Shown: positions 43,683 through 52,757, counted from the first letter of the stretch. The stretch is 64,000 nt of DNA from Candidatus Leptofilum gracile (GCA_016713825.1 JADJOJ010000007.1:62001-126000), one strand, 5' to 3'. The notes: generated from the letters alone by a model not told the origin. Translations and numbers: made by a program.

Positions 43683-44425
43683 TTTTACAGGTAGAAGGTG
43701 TTGGTAAGCGGTTTGGTGGGTTGCAGGCGCTGTCTGACGTCACGTTTGATTTGCCGGAAGGGCAAATTTTGGGGCTGATTGGCCCCAACGGGGCGGGCAA
43801 GACGACGCTGTTTAACTGCATCAGCGGCGTGTACGAACCGACAGACGGCCGTGTGACGTTTCGTGGCGAAGATGTGACGGGCAGCAAGCCGTACCTGATG
43901 GCGCGCCGGGGCATGGCGCGCACGCATCAGATTGTACGGCCGTTAAATGAACTCTCTGTCCGTGAAAATGTTATTGTGGGCGCCTGTTTTGGCCGGGAAA
44001 ACCACCGGCTGCCTGCGGCTGGCGACATTGCCGATGAGGTGCTGGAATTTGTGCGGCTGGCTGATCGATCGGACCAGCTGGCGGGTAGTTTGAACGTGGG
44101 CCAGAAAAAGCGGCTGGAAATGGCGCGGGCATTGGCGGCACGGCCGTATCTGCTGCTGTTGGATGAGGTGCTGGCCGGGCTGAATCCATCAGAAATTGTC
44201 ATGATGGTGGAGATTGTTAAGCGAATTCGGACAGAGCGAAACGTGACCATCATCATGATCGAGCACGTGATGCATGCCGTCATGAACGTGTCTGACCGGC
44301 TGCTGGTGTTGGATTACGGCCGTCAGATCGCCGAAGGCACGCCCGAAGAAGTGGCCAACAACGAAAAAGTAATCGAAGCGTATCTGGGCGACCCCAAACT
44401 GGCCGAACGGCTGATGACCGGGTAA
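43679..44425 (+). CDS. livG: Branched-chain amino acid ABC transporter ATPase LivG
   Basis: A 248-residue ATPase. Walker A is GPNGAGKTTLFN (about 37-48). The LivG-type insert FRGEDVTGSKPYLMARRGMARTHQ follows. The signature is degenerate as in the family (LNVGQKKRLEMARAL). Walker B is LLLDEVLAGLNPSE and the switch His is in MIEHVMH. The start is ATG 43679, inside the livM stop; the frame from 43637 is out of context. Confidence 0.94.
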   Translation: MILQVEGVGKRFGGLQALSDVTFDLPEGQILGLIGPNGAGKTTLFNCISGVYEPTDGRVTFRGEDVTGSKPYLMARRGMARTHQIVRPLNELSVRENVIVGACFGRENHRLPAAGDIADEVLEFVRLADRSDQLAGSLNVGQKKRLEMARALAARPYLLLLDEVLAGLNPSEIVMMVEIVKRIRTERNVTIIMIEHVMHAVMNVSDRLLVLDYGRQIAEGTPEEVANNEKVIEAYLGDPKLAERLMTG

Positions 44426-44522
44426 TCCAAAGGTGCATCACGCTTCACAGCAGATTGGCGCAGGTTGCGCACAGATTTTTCTCTGCGTCCTCCGCGTCCT
44501 TCGCGGTTAGTTTCTTTTCACG

Positions 44523-44562
44523 GGAGACTTCATGAGCGCAAGCTCAACACCATGAATGAAAA
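44523..44562 (+). repeat. Dispersed intergenic repeat, copy R4
   Basis: GGAGACTTCATGAGC, a hairpin (TGAGCGCAAGCTCA), then CACCATGAATGAAAA. It is nearly identical to R3 (minus, 6999) and close to R2 (1819). It interrupts the liv operon between livG and livF; a CAGATTACACAGATT-type word and CTCTGTG words follow. It ends 89 bases before livF. Confidence 0.65.
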
Positions 44563-44651
44563 TCCACAGATTACACAGATTTCTCTGTGCAACTCTGCTC
44601 TTCTCTGTGTAACTCTGTGTTCCGTTTTTTATTTTCACGGGAGAAAATATT

Positions 44652-45362
44652 ATGGCATTACTAGAAATTCGGGACATCACTTCCGGGTACGGCGAAGTAC
44701 AAATCCTCTGGGGAACCAGCATTGCGCTGGAAGATGGGAAGCTGACCTCGTTGGTGGGTGCCAATGGCGCGGGTAAAACCACCACCATGCGCACCGTCAT
44801 GGGGCAAATTAAGCCGTGGGCCGGCTCCGTCTGGTTCGACGGGCAAGATATCAGCAGCCTGTCGGCGCACGCCAAGGCAGAGATGGGCGTGGTGCTGGTG
44901 CCAGAAGGCCGCCAGCTGTTCACCGACATGTCGGTTGAAGAAAATTTAGAGATGGGCGCTTCGCCCAAGCGGGCGCGCTCTCATATCCCCAAAAATCTGG
45001 AATTGGTGTACGAAATGTTCCCTCGGCTAAAGGAACGTCGCGCCCAAAAAGCGGGCACGATGAGCGGTGGCGAGCAGCAAATGCTGGCGGTGGCGCGGGG
45101 CATCATGGCCAATCCGATTGTGCTGATGATTGATGAACTGTCGCTGGGTTTGGCCCCGGTGCTGGTGCTGGATTTGTTCCAAAGCCTCAAATTGCTCAAG
45201 GATCAGGGGCTGACGATGATGTTGGTGGAGCAAAATGTGCAGATGGCTCTGGCGGTGAGCGACTACGCCTTTGTGCTGGCCCACGGCAAAGTGGAGCTGG
45301 AGGGGCCAAGCCGGGAGCTGGCCAAGAATGAGCATGTTCGGTCCGCTTACCTGGGTCTTTAA
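44652..45362 (+). CDS. livF: Branched-chain amino acid ABC transporter ATPase LivF
   Basis: A 236-residue ATPase with Walker A GANGAGKTTTMR, signature MSGGEQQMLAVARGIM, Walker B VLMIDELSLGLAP and LVEQNVQMAL. It pairs with LivG. The start is ATG 44652 with GGGAGAA upstream. A 226-base gap containing repeat R4 separates it from livG, unlike the overlapping genes before it, so the repeat probably inserted into the operon. Confidence 0.94.
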   Translation: MALLEIRDITSGYGEVQILWGTSIALEDGKLTSLVGANGAGKTTTMRTVMGQIKPWAGSVWFDGQDISSLSAHAKAEMGVVLVPEGRQLFTDMSVEENLEMGASPKRARSHIPKNLELVYEMFPRLKERRAQKAGTMSGGEQQMLAVARGIMANPIVLMIDELSLGLAPVLVLDLFQSLKLLKDQGLTMMLVEQNVQMALAVSDYAFVLAHGKVELEGPSRELAKNEHVRSAYLGL

Positions 45363-45407
45363 CGATTTTTTTAATTTTTGGCAAACTTGTGCAGGAAGGA
45401 GTCCTAA

Positions 45408-45836
45408 ATGTTAGTAAAACGAAGGATGTCAGCGCCGGTCATTACGGTGCCGCCAGAAATGTCGGTGCCAGATTGTTTGAAATTGATGCAGCGTGAGCGG
45501 ATTCGGCGGACGCCTGTGGTGGAAAACGGCCGTCTTGTCGGCATTGTCTCGGATAAAGATTTACTCAACGCCTCCCCATCAGATGCCACTTCGCTGAGCG
45601 TATGGGAAATCACCTATCTGGTTGGCAAAATTCGGGTTAAGGATGTAATGAGCACTGAAGTGCTCACCATCCAGGAAAACATGCCCATTGAAGAAGCCGC
45701 CCGCATCATGGTGGACAACAAGGTGGGCGGCCTGCCGGTAATGGACAATGGGGACCTGGTGGGGCTGATTACAGAAACGGACCTGTTTAAGGTGCTGCTG
45801 GAGCTGATGGGGGCGCGCGATCAGGGGTGCGGGTAA
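45408..45836 (+). CDS. Tandem CBS-domain protein (N-terminal part of a CBS-CBS-ACT gene)
   Basis: A 142-residue protein with two CBS domains (about 5-60 and 78-135), a pair that binds adenine nucleotides. The last residues before the stop (GARDQGCG) run straight into the ACT reading frame at 45827 if one base is re-read at GGGG (45824-45827). That restores GARDQGVRVTAVV, which is how CBS-CBS-ACT (AcuB-like) proteins join the domains. So this is either the front half of one protein with a one-base indel, or two overlapping genes. It sits 45 bases after livF with GGAAGGAG upstream, so it may report amino acid or energy status for the transporter. Confidence 0.85.
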   Translation: MLVKRRMSAPVITVPPEMSVPDCLKLMQRERIRRTPVVENGRLVGIVSDKDLLNASPSDATSLSVWEITYLVGKIRVKDVMSTEVLTIQENMPIEEAARIMVDNKVGGLPVMDNGDLVGLITETDLFKVLLELMGARDQGCG

Positions 45837-46048
45837 CGGCCGTTGTTTCCGATGAAGTGGGCACCTTAGCCAAAGTGACTCAGGCGATTGCCAACAATGG
45901 CGGAAGCTTTCTGGCTTTTGGCGAATTCTCTGGCGATGCAGCCTCCAACCGGATTATTACATTTAAGGTGCGGCGTATGGATGAAACGGCCGTGCGTGCT
46001 GCTATTGAGCCTGTGGTGCACCAAATTATTGATATTCGCAGCGATTAA
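45827..46048 (+). CDS. ACT domain (C-terminal part of the CBS-CBS-ACT gene)
   Basis: A 73-residue ACT domain, from GTG 45827 if separate: VRVTAVVSDEVGTLAKVTQAIANNGGSFLAFGEF. ACT domains bind amino acids or similar small regulators. It overlaps the CBS frame by 10 bases in the -1 frame. The fused reading (about 212 residues) fits a known architecture, so I favour a single gene broken by an indel. Confidence 0.75.
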   Translation: MRVTAVVSDEVGTLAKVTQAIANNGGSFLAFGEFSGDAASNRIITFKVRRMDETAVRAAIEPVVHQIIDIRSD

Positions 46049-46093
46049 CGGCCACAGATCGTCTACTTCTCAAAAAGACGACTCCGTGTGCTT

Positions 46094-46130
46094 GCTTCAG
46101 GAGCTATCCGTTGGCGGCAGCTCCTGAAGC
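46094..46130. terminator. Hairpin between convergent genes
   Basis: GCTTCAGGAGCT (46094-46105) and AGCTCCTGAAGC (46119-46130) form a 12-bp perfect stem. It lies between the ACT gene (+) and the STAND regulator (-). The restored stop codon of the latter is inside it. There is no T-run. Confidence 0.5.
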
Positions 46131-46280
46131 CACCAGTACACTTCTTGCGCCTTGCGATGCCCAATTGCCACAAGCTGCTGCCGACTTTGTTCCCCAAAGG
46201 CACGTGCTTGCCCCACATCGCCACGAATGCTTGCCAGGCGCGCCAATCCAAATAAGCTCAACGCCCCACCTGCCTTAAAC
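46097..46280 (-). pseudogene. Displaced C-terminal tail of the HTH-STAND-TPR regulator
   Basis: In the frame one base off the main gene, this stretch reads FKAGGALSLFGLARLASI, then RGDVGQARAFGEQSRQQL, then VAIGHRKAQEVYWWLQEL and a stop at 46097. That is a normal final tetratricopeptide repeat. The upstream frame instead stops early after HGLRQVGR. A single-base shift near 46275-46281 rejoins them. Confidence 0.7.
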
Positions 46281-48648
46281 CATGCATTTCAGCAAGATGG
46301 AGCGACTCGCGAAAACAATCGGTTGCATCTGAATAAGCATCCTGCCTTAAAAAACTCTCGCCGACCTGATTCAAAATGATGCCCAGGTCCTCCGGGAAAT
46401 CTCGGGAACGAACCAGCGCCAATGCTTCACGGTAATGGGCGTTGGCCTCCCGAAACTGATCTCGCAGCATAGCGGCTTCACCAAGATTTGCCTGTTGGCG
46501 ATACTGCTGAATAAGGAGGTTGTTCTTCTGTGCCAGGGACAATCCTTGCTGAAAATAGCCAGTGGCTTCAGCATAGTTGCCCATCTGGCAGGCAACAGCA
46601 CCCAAATTACCCAACATCCGGCTACGCAGTTCCGGATCCTTAAGCCGTTCAGCCAGCAAGAGCCCTTCTTCGTATCGTTCCCTTGCCTGGGCATAATCAC
46701 CGCGCTGCTCATGGACAACGCCTAAATTTTGCAAGAGGTTGTTTATAAGCGTCAGGTCTTCAATTTGGCGGGCCAGGCCAAGCGCTACCTCGTAATGAAC
46801 AATGGCTTCAGCCAAACGGCCGCTTGCTTTTTCTACCAAACCCAAATTACACAACAAACTAATTTCCAGCACGGCACTGCCCACTTGCCGCGCCAATAGC
46901 AGCCCCTCCTGGCAAAACTGCTCTGTCTCCTCATAGCGTCCTTGCCTATAGGCCATGGCACTCAGCTTGAGCAAAATTTCGGCCGTTTGGCCTTCATCGC
47001 CCAGGCTTTGGGCCAGAGCCAATGCTTCCTGATAGTAACTATTTGCCTTGTTTGGTGCGCCTTGCTTCATCGCAGTAAATCCTGATTGGTGCAAAATGCG
47101 GGTAAGTGCTGGCTTGTTTTCTTGACGGCGGGCGACCGCTTCCGCCTGCTGTAATAAATCTTGGGCCAATTTATGCTGCCCGGTGCGCTGTAGATGGGGA
47201 ATGAAGTCAGTAACGGCCGTTACCATCACCTCATCCAATTGCCACTGCTGCGCCAGTTCAATGGCCGCCAGAATGTGTGGCTGCTCGGCCGTAGCCGCAG
47301 GCTGCGCCGCCAAACTGGTAAAATGAGTTACAAAGCAATGTTGCCACTCTGGCTGTTGGGGTAACTCACGACAAAACAAGCGCGTTAGCGGATGCAGCTC
47401 GTACCGCTCCTTCAGGTTCACGGTTAGCAGCGACTGGTTGTAAAGCTGCCACAGAATATCTTCGACTTCGGGCAACGGCCGTTTTGCCACCGCGGCTACG
47501 TGCTCAGCGGAAAAGGAACCAGCGAAATTGCCTAACAATGCCAGCAGTTCCTGGGCTACCGGGTGCAATGCGGCGTAGCTAACAGCCAAACTGTCACGCA
47601 CCGATTGGTCGCCCCAAATAAGCACGTCAAGCGGACGCGCCGCCTGCTGCAATCGTGCCAGTAGGCGGCTAACCGTCCAGCCCGGTTCATGCCGCAAACG
47701 CTGAGCCGCAATAGTCAGCGCCAGCGGCAGCAACCCCAGCCAATCGGCCAACTGCTCCAACTGATTGGCCTCATCCTGCATCATCTGTTTATCCAATATC
47801 TGCCGGAAGATGGCCATCCCCTCTGCTTTTTCGGCGTTGACCAGTGGCAACGTGAGGCGGTAAGCAGTGCTGATGGCGGCCAAATCAAGACGACGGCTGG
47901 TGATAAGGACAGCACAGCTACCGTCTGGCGGCAGCAGAGGGCGCAAGTACGCATCACTTGGTACATCGTCTAAAACCAGAAGGGCACTTTTGTGGGCAAG
48001 CAGTTCGCGCAGTTTGCTGCTGCGGCTGCCTAAATCGGGGTACTCGGTGAAATCTTCGCCGTACGCCTGAGCAATGGCTTGCTGGGCGGCCAACAGGTCG
48101 GTTTTGGCCAAATCAAGCCACAAAACACCATCTTTGAATTGAGCTTTGAGCTGGTAGGCCAGCTGAGTGGCCAGGCTGGTTTTACCCAGCCCGGCCATCC
48201 CCAACAGGCAGCAAACGCGACTTTGCCCCTGGCTGCAAAAAACCGTTCCAATCCTACCAAAAAGGCCAGTCCGTCCGACGAAGCCGACAGACTTAGGTGG
48301 TGCCTGAAACGGTGGCAGCACCTTTGGTTCTGGCACCAACCACGGGTCGAACAACCCCGGTATGGGTGGCTGAGTGGCCAGAATACGTGGCATATCATGC
48401 CCGGCTGCGTGCAGCAACCGGTACAAATCATCCTGAGAAAGTTGTAAAACAGCGCCGAGCTTCACAATGTCTACCCAGTTACGCGGCTTTTGGGCAGCCC
48501 CCCGCAGCCAGCGGCTGATGCTACTGTGAGAGAGACCCTGCTCCTGGCCAAACATCTGCTCGGTAGCCTTGGCCAACTGCCGGGCATACCGCCCATCCTG
48601 TTCCACATACTGCGTCAAAAGGTCTGAAAAGGTGGGCGAGGTATCCAT
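46258..48648 (-). CDS. HTH-STAND (NB-ARC-like) ATPase with TPR repeats; C-terminus frameshifted
   Basis: 796 residues as read, about 850 when joined to the tail at 46097. The N-terminus (about 5-90) resembles an XRE-type helix-turn-helix (LSHSSISRWLRGAAQKPRNW). The NTPase has P-loop LLGMAGLGKTSLATQLA (about 148) and Walker B ALLVLDDVPSD, followed by GLPLAL-like GLLPLALTIAA typical of NB-ARC/STAND proteins. From about 480 on come TPR repeats. It should be a ligand- or protein-triggered transcriptional switch. It starts at ATG 48648 with no ribosome-binding site and a TATACT box about 20 bases upstream, so the message may be nearly leaderless. It is divergent from the short peptide gene at 48981, which it may control or sense. 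Confidence 0.88.
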   Translation of the reverse strand: MDTSPTFSDLLTQYVEQDGRYARQLAKATEQMFGQEQGLSHSSISRWLRGAAQKPRNWVDIVKLGAVLQLSQDDLYRLLHAAGHDMPRILATQPPIPGLFDPWLVPEPKVLPPFQAPPKSVGFVGRTGLFGRIGTVFCSQGQSRVCCLLGMAGLGKTSLATQLAYQLKAQFKDGVLWLDLAKTDLLAAQQAIAQAYGEDFTEYPDLGSRSSKLRELLAHKSALLVLDDVPSDAYLRPLLPPDGSCAVLITSRRLDLAAISTAYRLTLPLVNAEKAEGMAIFRQILDKQMMQDEANQLEQLADWLGLLPLALTIAAQRLRHEPGWTVSRLLARLQQAARPLDVLIWGDQSVRDSLAVSYAALHPVAQELLALLGNFAGSFSAEHVAAVAKRPLPEVEDILWQLYNQSLLTVNLKERYELHPLTRLFCRELPQQPEWQHCFVTHFTSLAAQPAATAEQPHILAAIELAQQWQLDEVMVTAVTDFIPHLQRTGQHKLAQDLLQQAEAVARRQENKPALTRILHQSGFTAMKQGAPNKANSYYQEALALAQSLGDEGQTAEILLKLSAMAYRQGRYEETEQFCQEGLLLARQVGSAVLEISLLCNLGLVEKASGRLAEAIVHYEVALGLARQIEDLTLINNLLQNLGVVHEQRGDYAQARERYEEGLLLAERLKDPELRSRMLGNLGAVACQMGNYAEATGYFQQGLSLAQKNNLLIQQYRQQANLGEAAMLRDQFREANAHYREALALVRSRDFPEDLGIILNQVGESFLRQDAYSDATDCFRESLHLAEMHGLRQVGR

Positions 48649-48698
48649 TGCTTGTCTCGAATAACATTAGTATAAGGGAAAGATTGTTGTGAGTATGC

Positions 48699-48709
48699 CA
48701 CAAATTGTG
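48699..48709. promoter_or_regulatory. Candidate operator between the STAND regulator and the peptide gene
   Basis: CACAAATTGTG is a perfect 5-bp inverted repeat around one base. It sits where a -35 box would be for the TATACT (48674-48669, minus strand) of the regulator. Extra TTGTGCC half-sites follow at about 48705 and 48715. The rest of the 332-base gap holds the peptide promoter at 48888. Confidence 0.45.
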
Positions 48710-48887
48710 CCACTTTGTGCCCAAAATGACGCAACTCCTTGCAGTATAACGGAAAACGACCCTTAAACGATAATAAATACAGAGAAATAGGCATGAAACG
48801 AGTGCCGAGAACAATTCCCATTTGTCGTATTGTCGTAAGCAGCTGTGAAAGTTAAGTAGATAACATAAGGAATGTAGACCATTGTCG

Positions 48888-48916
48888 TTGACAAAAGCCT
48901 ATAGAACCACGATACT
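48888..48916 (+). promoter_or_regulatory. Promoter of the short peptide gene
   Basis: TTGACA (48888-48893), a 17-base spacer, and GATACT (48911-48916). The leader of about 58 bases ends in a strong GGGAGGA site for GTG 48981. Confidence 0.7.
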
Positions 48917-48980
48917 AAAATCATCAATTTTGGTTTCGTAAATTTAGTGACAATATTAGTCAAAAAACGGGAGGATTACC

Positions 48981-49199
48981 GTGTCTGAAGCATTAGATCA
49001 AATTGTTGAACGCGCCCTTACTGACAGAAAATTTCGCACACTCTTGTTCAAGGACCTGGAAAAAGCACTGGAAGGCTATTCAGTAACCGATGATGAGCGG
49101 GAAATGCTGGAAAATCTGGATGAAGAAAATTTCGATGAATTCGCCGGTGGACTTGGCTCCCGTACAACCAAAGGTTCTTGGTATCCAGGAACCGGTTAA
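48981..49199 (+). CDS. Short double-glycine leader peptide, candidate RiPP or signal precursor
   Basis: 72 residues from GTG 48981, behind GGGAGGA. Residues 1-55 form an acidic, helical leader (VERALTDRKFRTLLFKDLEKAL, then GYSVTDDEREMLENLDEENFDEF) that ends in AGG. The last 15 residues, LGSRTTKGSWYPGTG, differ sharply: small, polar, with Ser, Thr, Lys, Trp and Tyr. This layout (helical leader, Gly-Gly, short core) is that of ribosomally made peptides. The leader recalls the family I know as Franean1_4349-type RiPP and the Nif11/NHLP leader style; I could not check this. It has its own promoter and terminator, so it is a single-gene unit. No modification enzyme or peptidase transporter is adjacent; a divergent HTH-STAND-TPR regulator is. 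Confidence 0.65.
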   Translation: MSEALDQIVERALTDRKFRTLLFKDLEKALEGYSVTDDEREMLENLDEENFDEFAGGLGSRTTKGSWYPGTG

Positions 49200-49206
49200 T
49201 CGACAC

Positions 49207-49704
49207 TCAATTTCTCTTTGCAAAAAAGCTCCCGTTCGGGAGCTTTTTTTTATGAACCGTCTTTGCTAATTGTTCCCCTCTGTTTTTGTACTCCTGCCCT
49301 CGTCTTCGCAATGTCTCATCCTCTATGCCTTGTAAAATTGCTCCTGCCTGCTCCAAACAATCAATTCTATCTTGCATCCTCGCCCTCTGCTCAGCAGCTA
49401 AAACTGTTTGCTCAATGAAAGATATTTTTTTCTCGGTGTTTTCTTCTAACTGCGCTAAGTTAAGATAAATCACGGGTTTATAATCTGGGCAACCGCGATC
49501 GTTAGCTAAATCAGCCGCTCTATGTAAAAGAGCCTGGGCATCTTCTTTGTTATTCGTCATTTGGCAAACTTTGCTCTGATAATACAAAAGAACTGGGTGC
49601 CACCAAGCGTTCTCTTTTTGTTTAATTAAGACTTCAGCTTGATCTAAATATTTTAGAGCATCACTTCCAGACCCCCTTAAGAATGTGTAAATAACCGGAA
49701 GCAA
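49207..49704 (-). pseudogene. C-terminal TPR fragment of cyclase-STAND-TPR protein A
   Basis: The last fragment of protein A. The part from about 49670 down continues the TPR array (SGSDALKYLDQAEVLIKQK...). The preceding fragment runs off-frame at the C5 run 49672-49676; reading four bases there gives LKGSGSDALKYLDQAEV without a break. The extreme C-terminus lies in the terminator and may also be altered. Confidence 0.7.
49222..49249. terminator. Strong bidirectional terminator after the peptide gene
   Basis: AAAAAAGCTCCC and GGGAGCTTTTTT form a 12-bp perfect stem with a GTTC loop and a T8 tract. It also covers the 3' end of the convergent TPR frame at 49207. Confidence 0.93.
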
Positions 49705-50578
49705 TTAGCAAGCGTAGCTGAATTTCTGAATAGCTTTCCGAAGGTGTGTCTAAAAGATTAAAGGCGTTGCGAAAACATTCTTCAGCCTCTTTTGCATTGT
49801 GGAGCGTGCAGCTGTACTCATATCCCATTAACACGTAAACATCCGCCAAGCCCTGGCGATCATCCATCTGTGTATAAAGATCAATCGACTCCAAAAAGCT
49901 TTCTTTGGCCTGTCTAAAGTGCCCCAGGTAACAAAGCACCTCACCTCTGTTCCCCAAAACCTTCGCTAGCAAATTTTGGTTTGTCCCCTGGGCAAATTTT
50001 CCCGCTTCATTATAAGTGACGAGTGCATTTGCTGGTTGTCCAAGTTCAAACTGAACCAACGCGATATTGTTTAGTGAAGAGGCCAGGTTTGCAGGGGTGC
50101 TTACATTTCGAGAAAGGTCAACACTTTCTTTCATGGCCTGCAACGCCAGGTGCAACTGCTTTTGCGAAAAGTGAATGAAAGCTTTCGCTTCCAAAACCCG
50201 TGCTAATCGGCCTCGCCCGCCATATGTTAGACACAATGTTTCGGCTTGCTCTAAACGTTTCAAGCCTAACTCATACTGACCAGAATAGGCGGCGGCCATA
50301 CCAGACCACTGATAAGCACGTGCTAACTCTTCATCTGATATCTCCCATCGCAAATCATCGATAACTATTTCAGTCAATTCAAAAGCATCATTAAATTGAG
50401 CTTGGCGGCATTTCAATTCTGCTAATAAATTGCAGGCTTGCGCGTATTGTTCATTTGCCTTTTTTGCTTGCGCCAACGCCAGTGCTGCTTCCGCGTCGGC
50501 GAAGGCGGTGGCTAAGTCACCCAGCAGGATGAGGACATTGCCGCGGGAAAGGTAGAGGTGCACGGCCGTTTCCCACAT
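49661..50578 (-). pseudogene. Middle TPR fragment of cyclase-STAND-TPR protein A
   Basis: A 305-residue stretch of about seven tetratricopeptide repeats (GDLATAFADAEAALALAQ..., GQYELGLKRLEQAETLC..., LGHFRQAKESFLESIDLY). In the same frame the sequence upstream reads ETHLAALDDEG and joins to the LYNLAG end of the previous fragment at the GGGAAA run near 50608-50613. No start signal is present at 50578, so it is not a separate gene. Base composition is more AT-rich than the rest of the protein A gene, and no ACGGCCGT copy occurs from its second repeat downward. Confidence 0.7.
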
Positions 50579-50585
50579 TCCCTCA

Positions 50586-52757
50586 TCATCTAGCGCAGCC
50601 AGGTGGGTTTCCCGCCAGGTTGTACAGGTCTATTGCTTCGCGGTTGGCAAAGATGTGCCGGGCTTCGTCGGCGGCGAGGATGGCGTATTGCAACGCTTGC
50701 CGGTGGTTGGCAGCACGGCTGTAATGGTAGGCCAACACAGAATGCAGCGGTTTGAGGTTGTGCTCGTATTTTGTAGCCAGCCAACCAGCTACCCCTGCAT
50801 GAAGCTGCTGTCGCCGGGCGTAAGGCAAACTTTCGTACGCTACTTCGTGGGTCATGGCGTGTTGGAACAGGTAAATCCACTCTGGATCGGCGGCAATCAG
50901 CCGCGTCATTTCAGATTCTGACAGCTCAGATAGCAAATTGAGGACGATTTGCTGTGTGGGCGTCTGGGCAATTACTTGCAGCGGCTCGGCGGCAAATTGG
51001 CGACCAATAACCGAAGCCACTTGCAGCAAATCACGGCCAGCGGGTGGCAGGCGATCCAGCCGGGCCAAAAGAAGGCCGTGAATGGTGTCTGGCACTTGCA
51101 TACGGGCTAGTTCCGCTTCATCTACGTACACACGGCCGTTTACCCGCAGCACGCCCGCCCCCATCATTACGTTCAACGCCTCTTCTAAAAAGAGGGGATT
51201 CACCGGGCTGTCTCGCCCTTCCCTGTCTCGCATGCCCAAATGTTGCTCTACGGCTTGCGGCAGTTCAGATGTGCCAAGAAGCTGAGTCAAAAGCTGTCGC
51301 GCCGAGGTGGGAGAGAGGTCTACCAGCGGAATAGGAATGCAGGACGGCCGTTCCAAAATTGCCAGCGCCATATCTTCCCGCGCCCGAAAAGTGACGGCCA
51401 GGAAAACGGCCGCTTCATCCAAATGGCCGCCCAAATCATCCAGCAGGGCCAATGTCGCCTGGTCGGCCCATTGCAACCCCTCCAGCACGATAAGCAGCGG
51501 TTGCTGCAAGGCAATCGCCTGCACGCAGCGGCGGATGAGGCTAAACAGGCGCACCTGACGCGCTTCGGCAGTTAAATCATTGAGGGCCGCAGCCTGCGGC
51601 ATGGGCAAGCCGAGCAGTTCGCGCCACAGCCCCACATCTTCGCCCACGTCTGGCAGCAGCGCCCGAGTTTGGGCAGTAACGGCCGTAACCTGTTGGGCCA
51701 CAGTCAGGCCATCGGTCAGGCCAAAATATTCCCGCCACACATCGCGCCACGGGCTGTAGGGGGTGTCGTTGGTGTGCGGGTAGCAAACGCCGATGAGGCC
51801 CAGCCCATCTTTGGCCAGCCAATGGCGCACGCCCGCCGACAGCAGCCGCGATTTCCCCACGCCGGTACCGCCGTAAACGGCCGTCGCCCCCAATTCCTGC
51901 AAAGCCGCATCCATGCCGCCCAACAGCAAATCCAACTCTTCTTCACGCCCAACCAACGGCCGTTCCCACCGGTCTACATACGCTTTCATCAGGGTTGTGG
52001 TGGCCCGATCGCGCTGTACCAGGTGGGGGGTAACGGCCGTTTGCTTCCCCTTCAGGTGGATGGGCGGCAGCGGCTCACACTCAATTACCTGGCGAGTGCG
52101 CTCCGCCGTCAACTGGTCGGTTAAAATTTGGCCTGGCTCGCACACCTGCATCAGCCGCGCCGACTGGTTGACCACGTCGCCCACCACCGTATATTCACGC
52201 CGCGCCGACGACCCCACCGGCCCGGCAAACACCTTGCCCACTGAAACGCCGATCCGCTGAGTGGCAATAAAAGCTGGCTTTTCTCGCTGCAAAGCCAGCA
52301 GACAGCGCAGCGCCTGCTCTGGCGCATCTGGGGCTACCGGCGCACCAAACATGATGTGCAGTTGGTTCCCCTTGTCCCCCGTGAGCACCCGGTTGACCCG
52401 AGCGTTTTCCTGGCCAAAACGGCTCACCACGGCGCAGGCCCATTCGTAATATAGCTGAAGCTGCTGGCCCAAATCGGCCGTTTCAATAGCGGACGAATCA
52501 TCCCGGCGATTTTTGTAATCGAACTGCACAAAAATGGTGGTGACGGGGCGGTGTTCGGCCATCTCGGTGGCCCTGGTGGCGATGAGACGCTGGTACAGCG
52601 CCGGGGGCACGAAGGGCAAAATCACTTCTGCCAGGCGGTTTTGGGCGGCTTCGTCGTAGGCGGGCCAGTTGAGGATGGGCTGGGTAGCGGGTGGGGAAAC
52701 GGCCGTTTCCACCTTCTCAAATGGCTCAGAAACCGGCAGCCCTGCCTGGCGCAGCAC
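50586..52757 (-). pseudogene. Second cyclase domain and STAND ATPase fragment of protein A
   Basis: A 723-residue stretch. The start of the fragment is arbitrary: in-frame sequence upstream reads DIIASAAV and belongs to the first fragment. Residues about 55-260 are a class III nucleotidyl cyclase-like domain (VNRVLTGDKGNQLHIMFGAP, VGKVFAGPVGSSARREYTVVGDVVNQSARL). A STAND ATPase follows with an intact P-loop YGGTGVGKSRLL (about 295) and Walker B LLIVLEGLQWAD. The start of the TPR region is at the end. The architecture cyclase-cyclase-ATPase-TPR is that of soluble adenylyl cyclase. Confidence 0.8.

Noticed and set aside
44465..44776. Open frame of 103 codons between livG and livF
   Set aside because: It translates the dispersed repeat and the start of livF in another frame; no binding site and no family resemblance.
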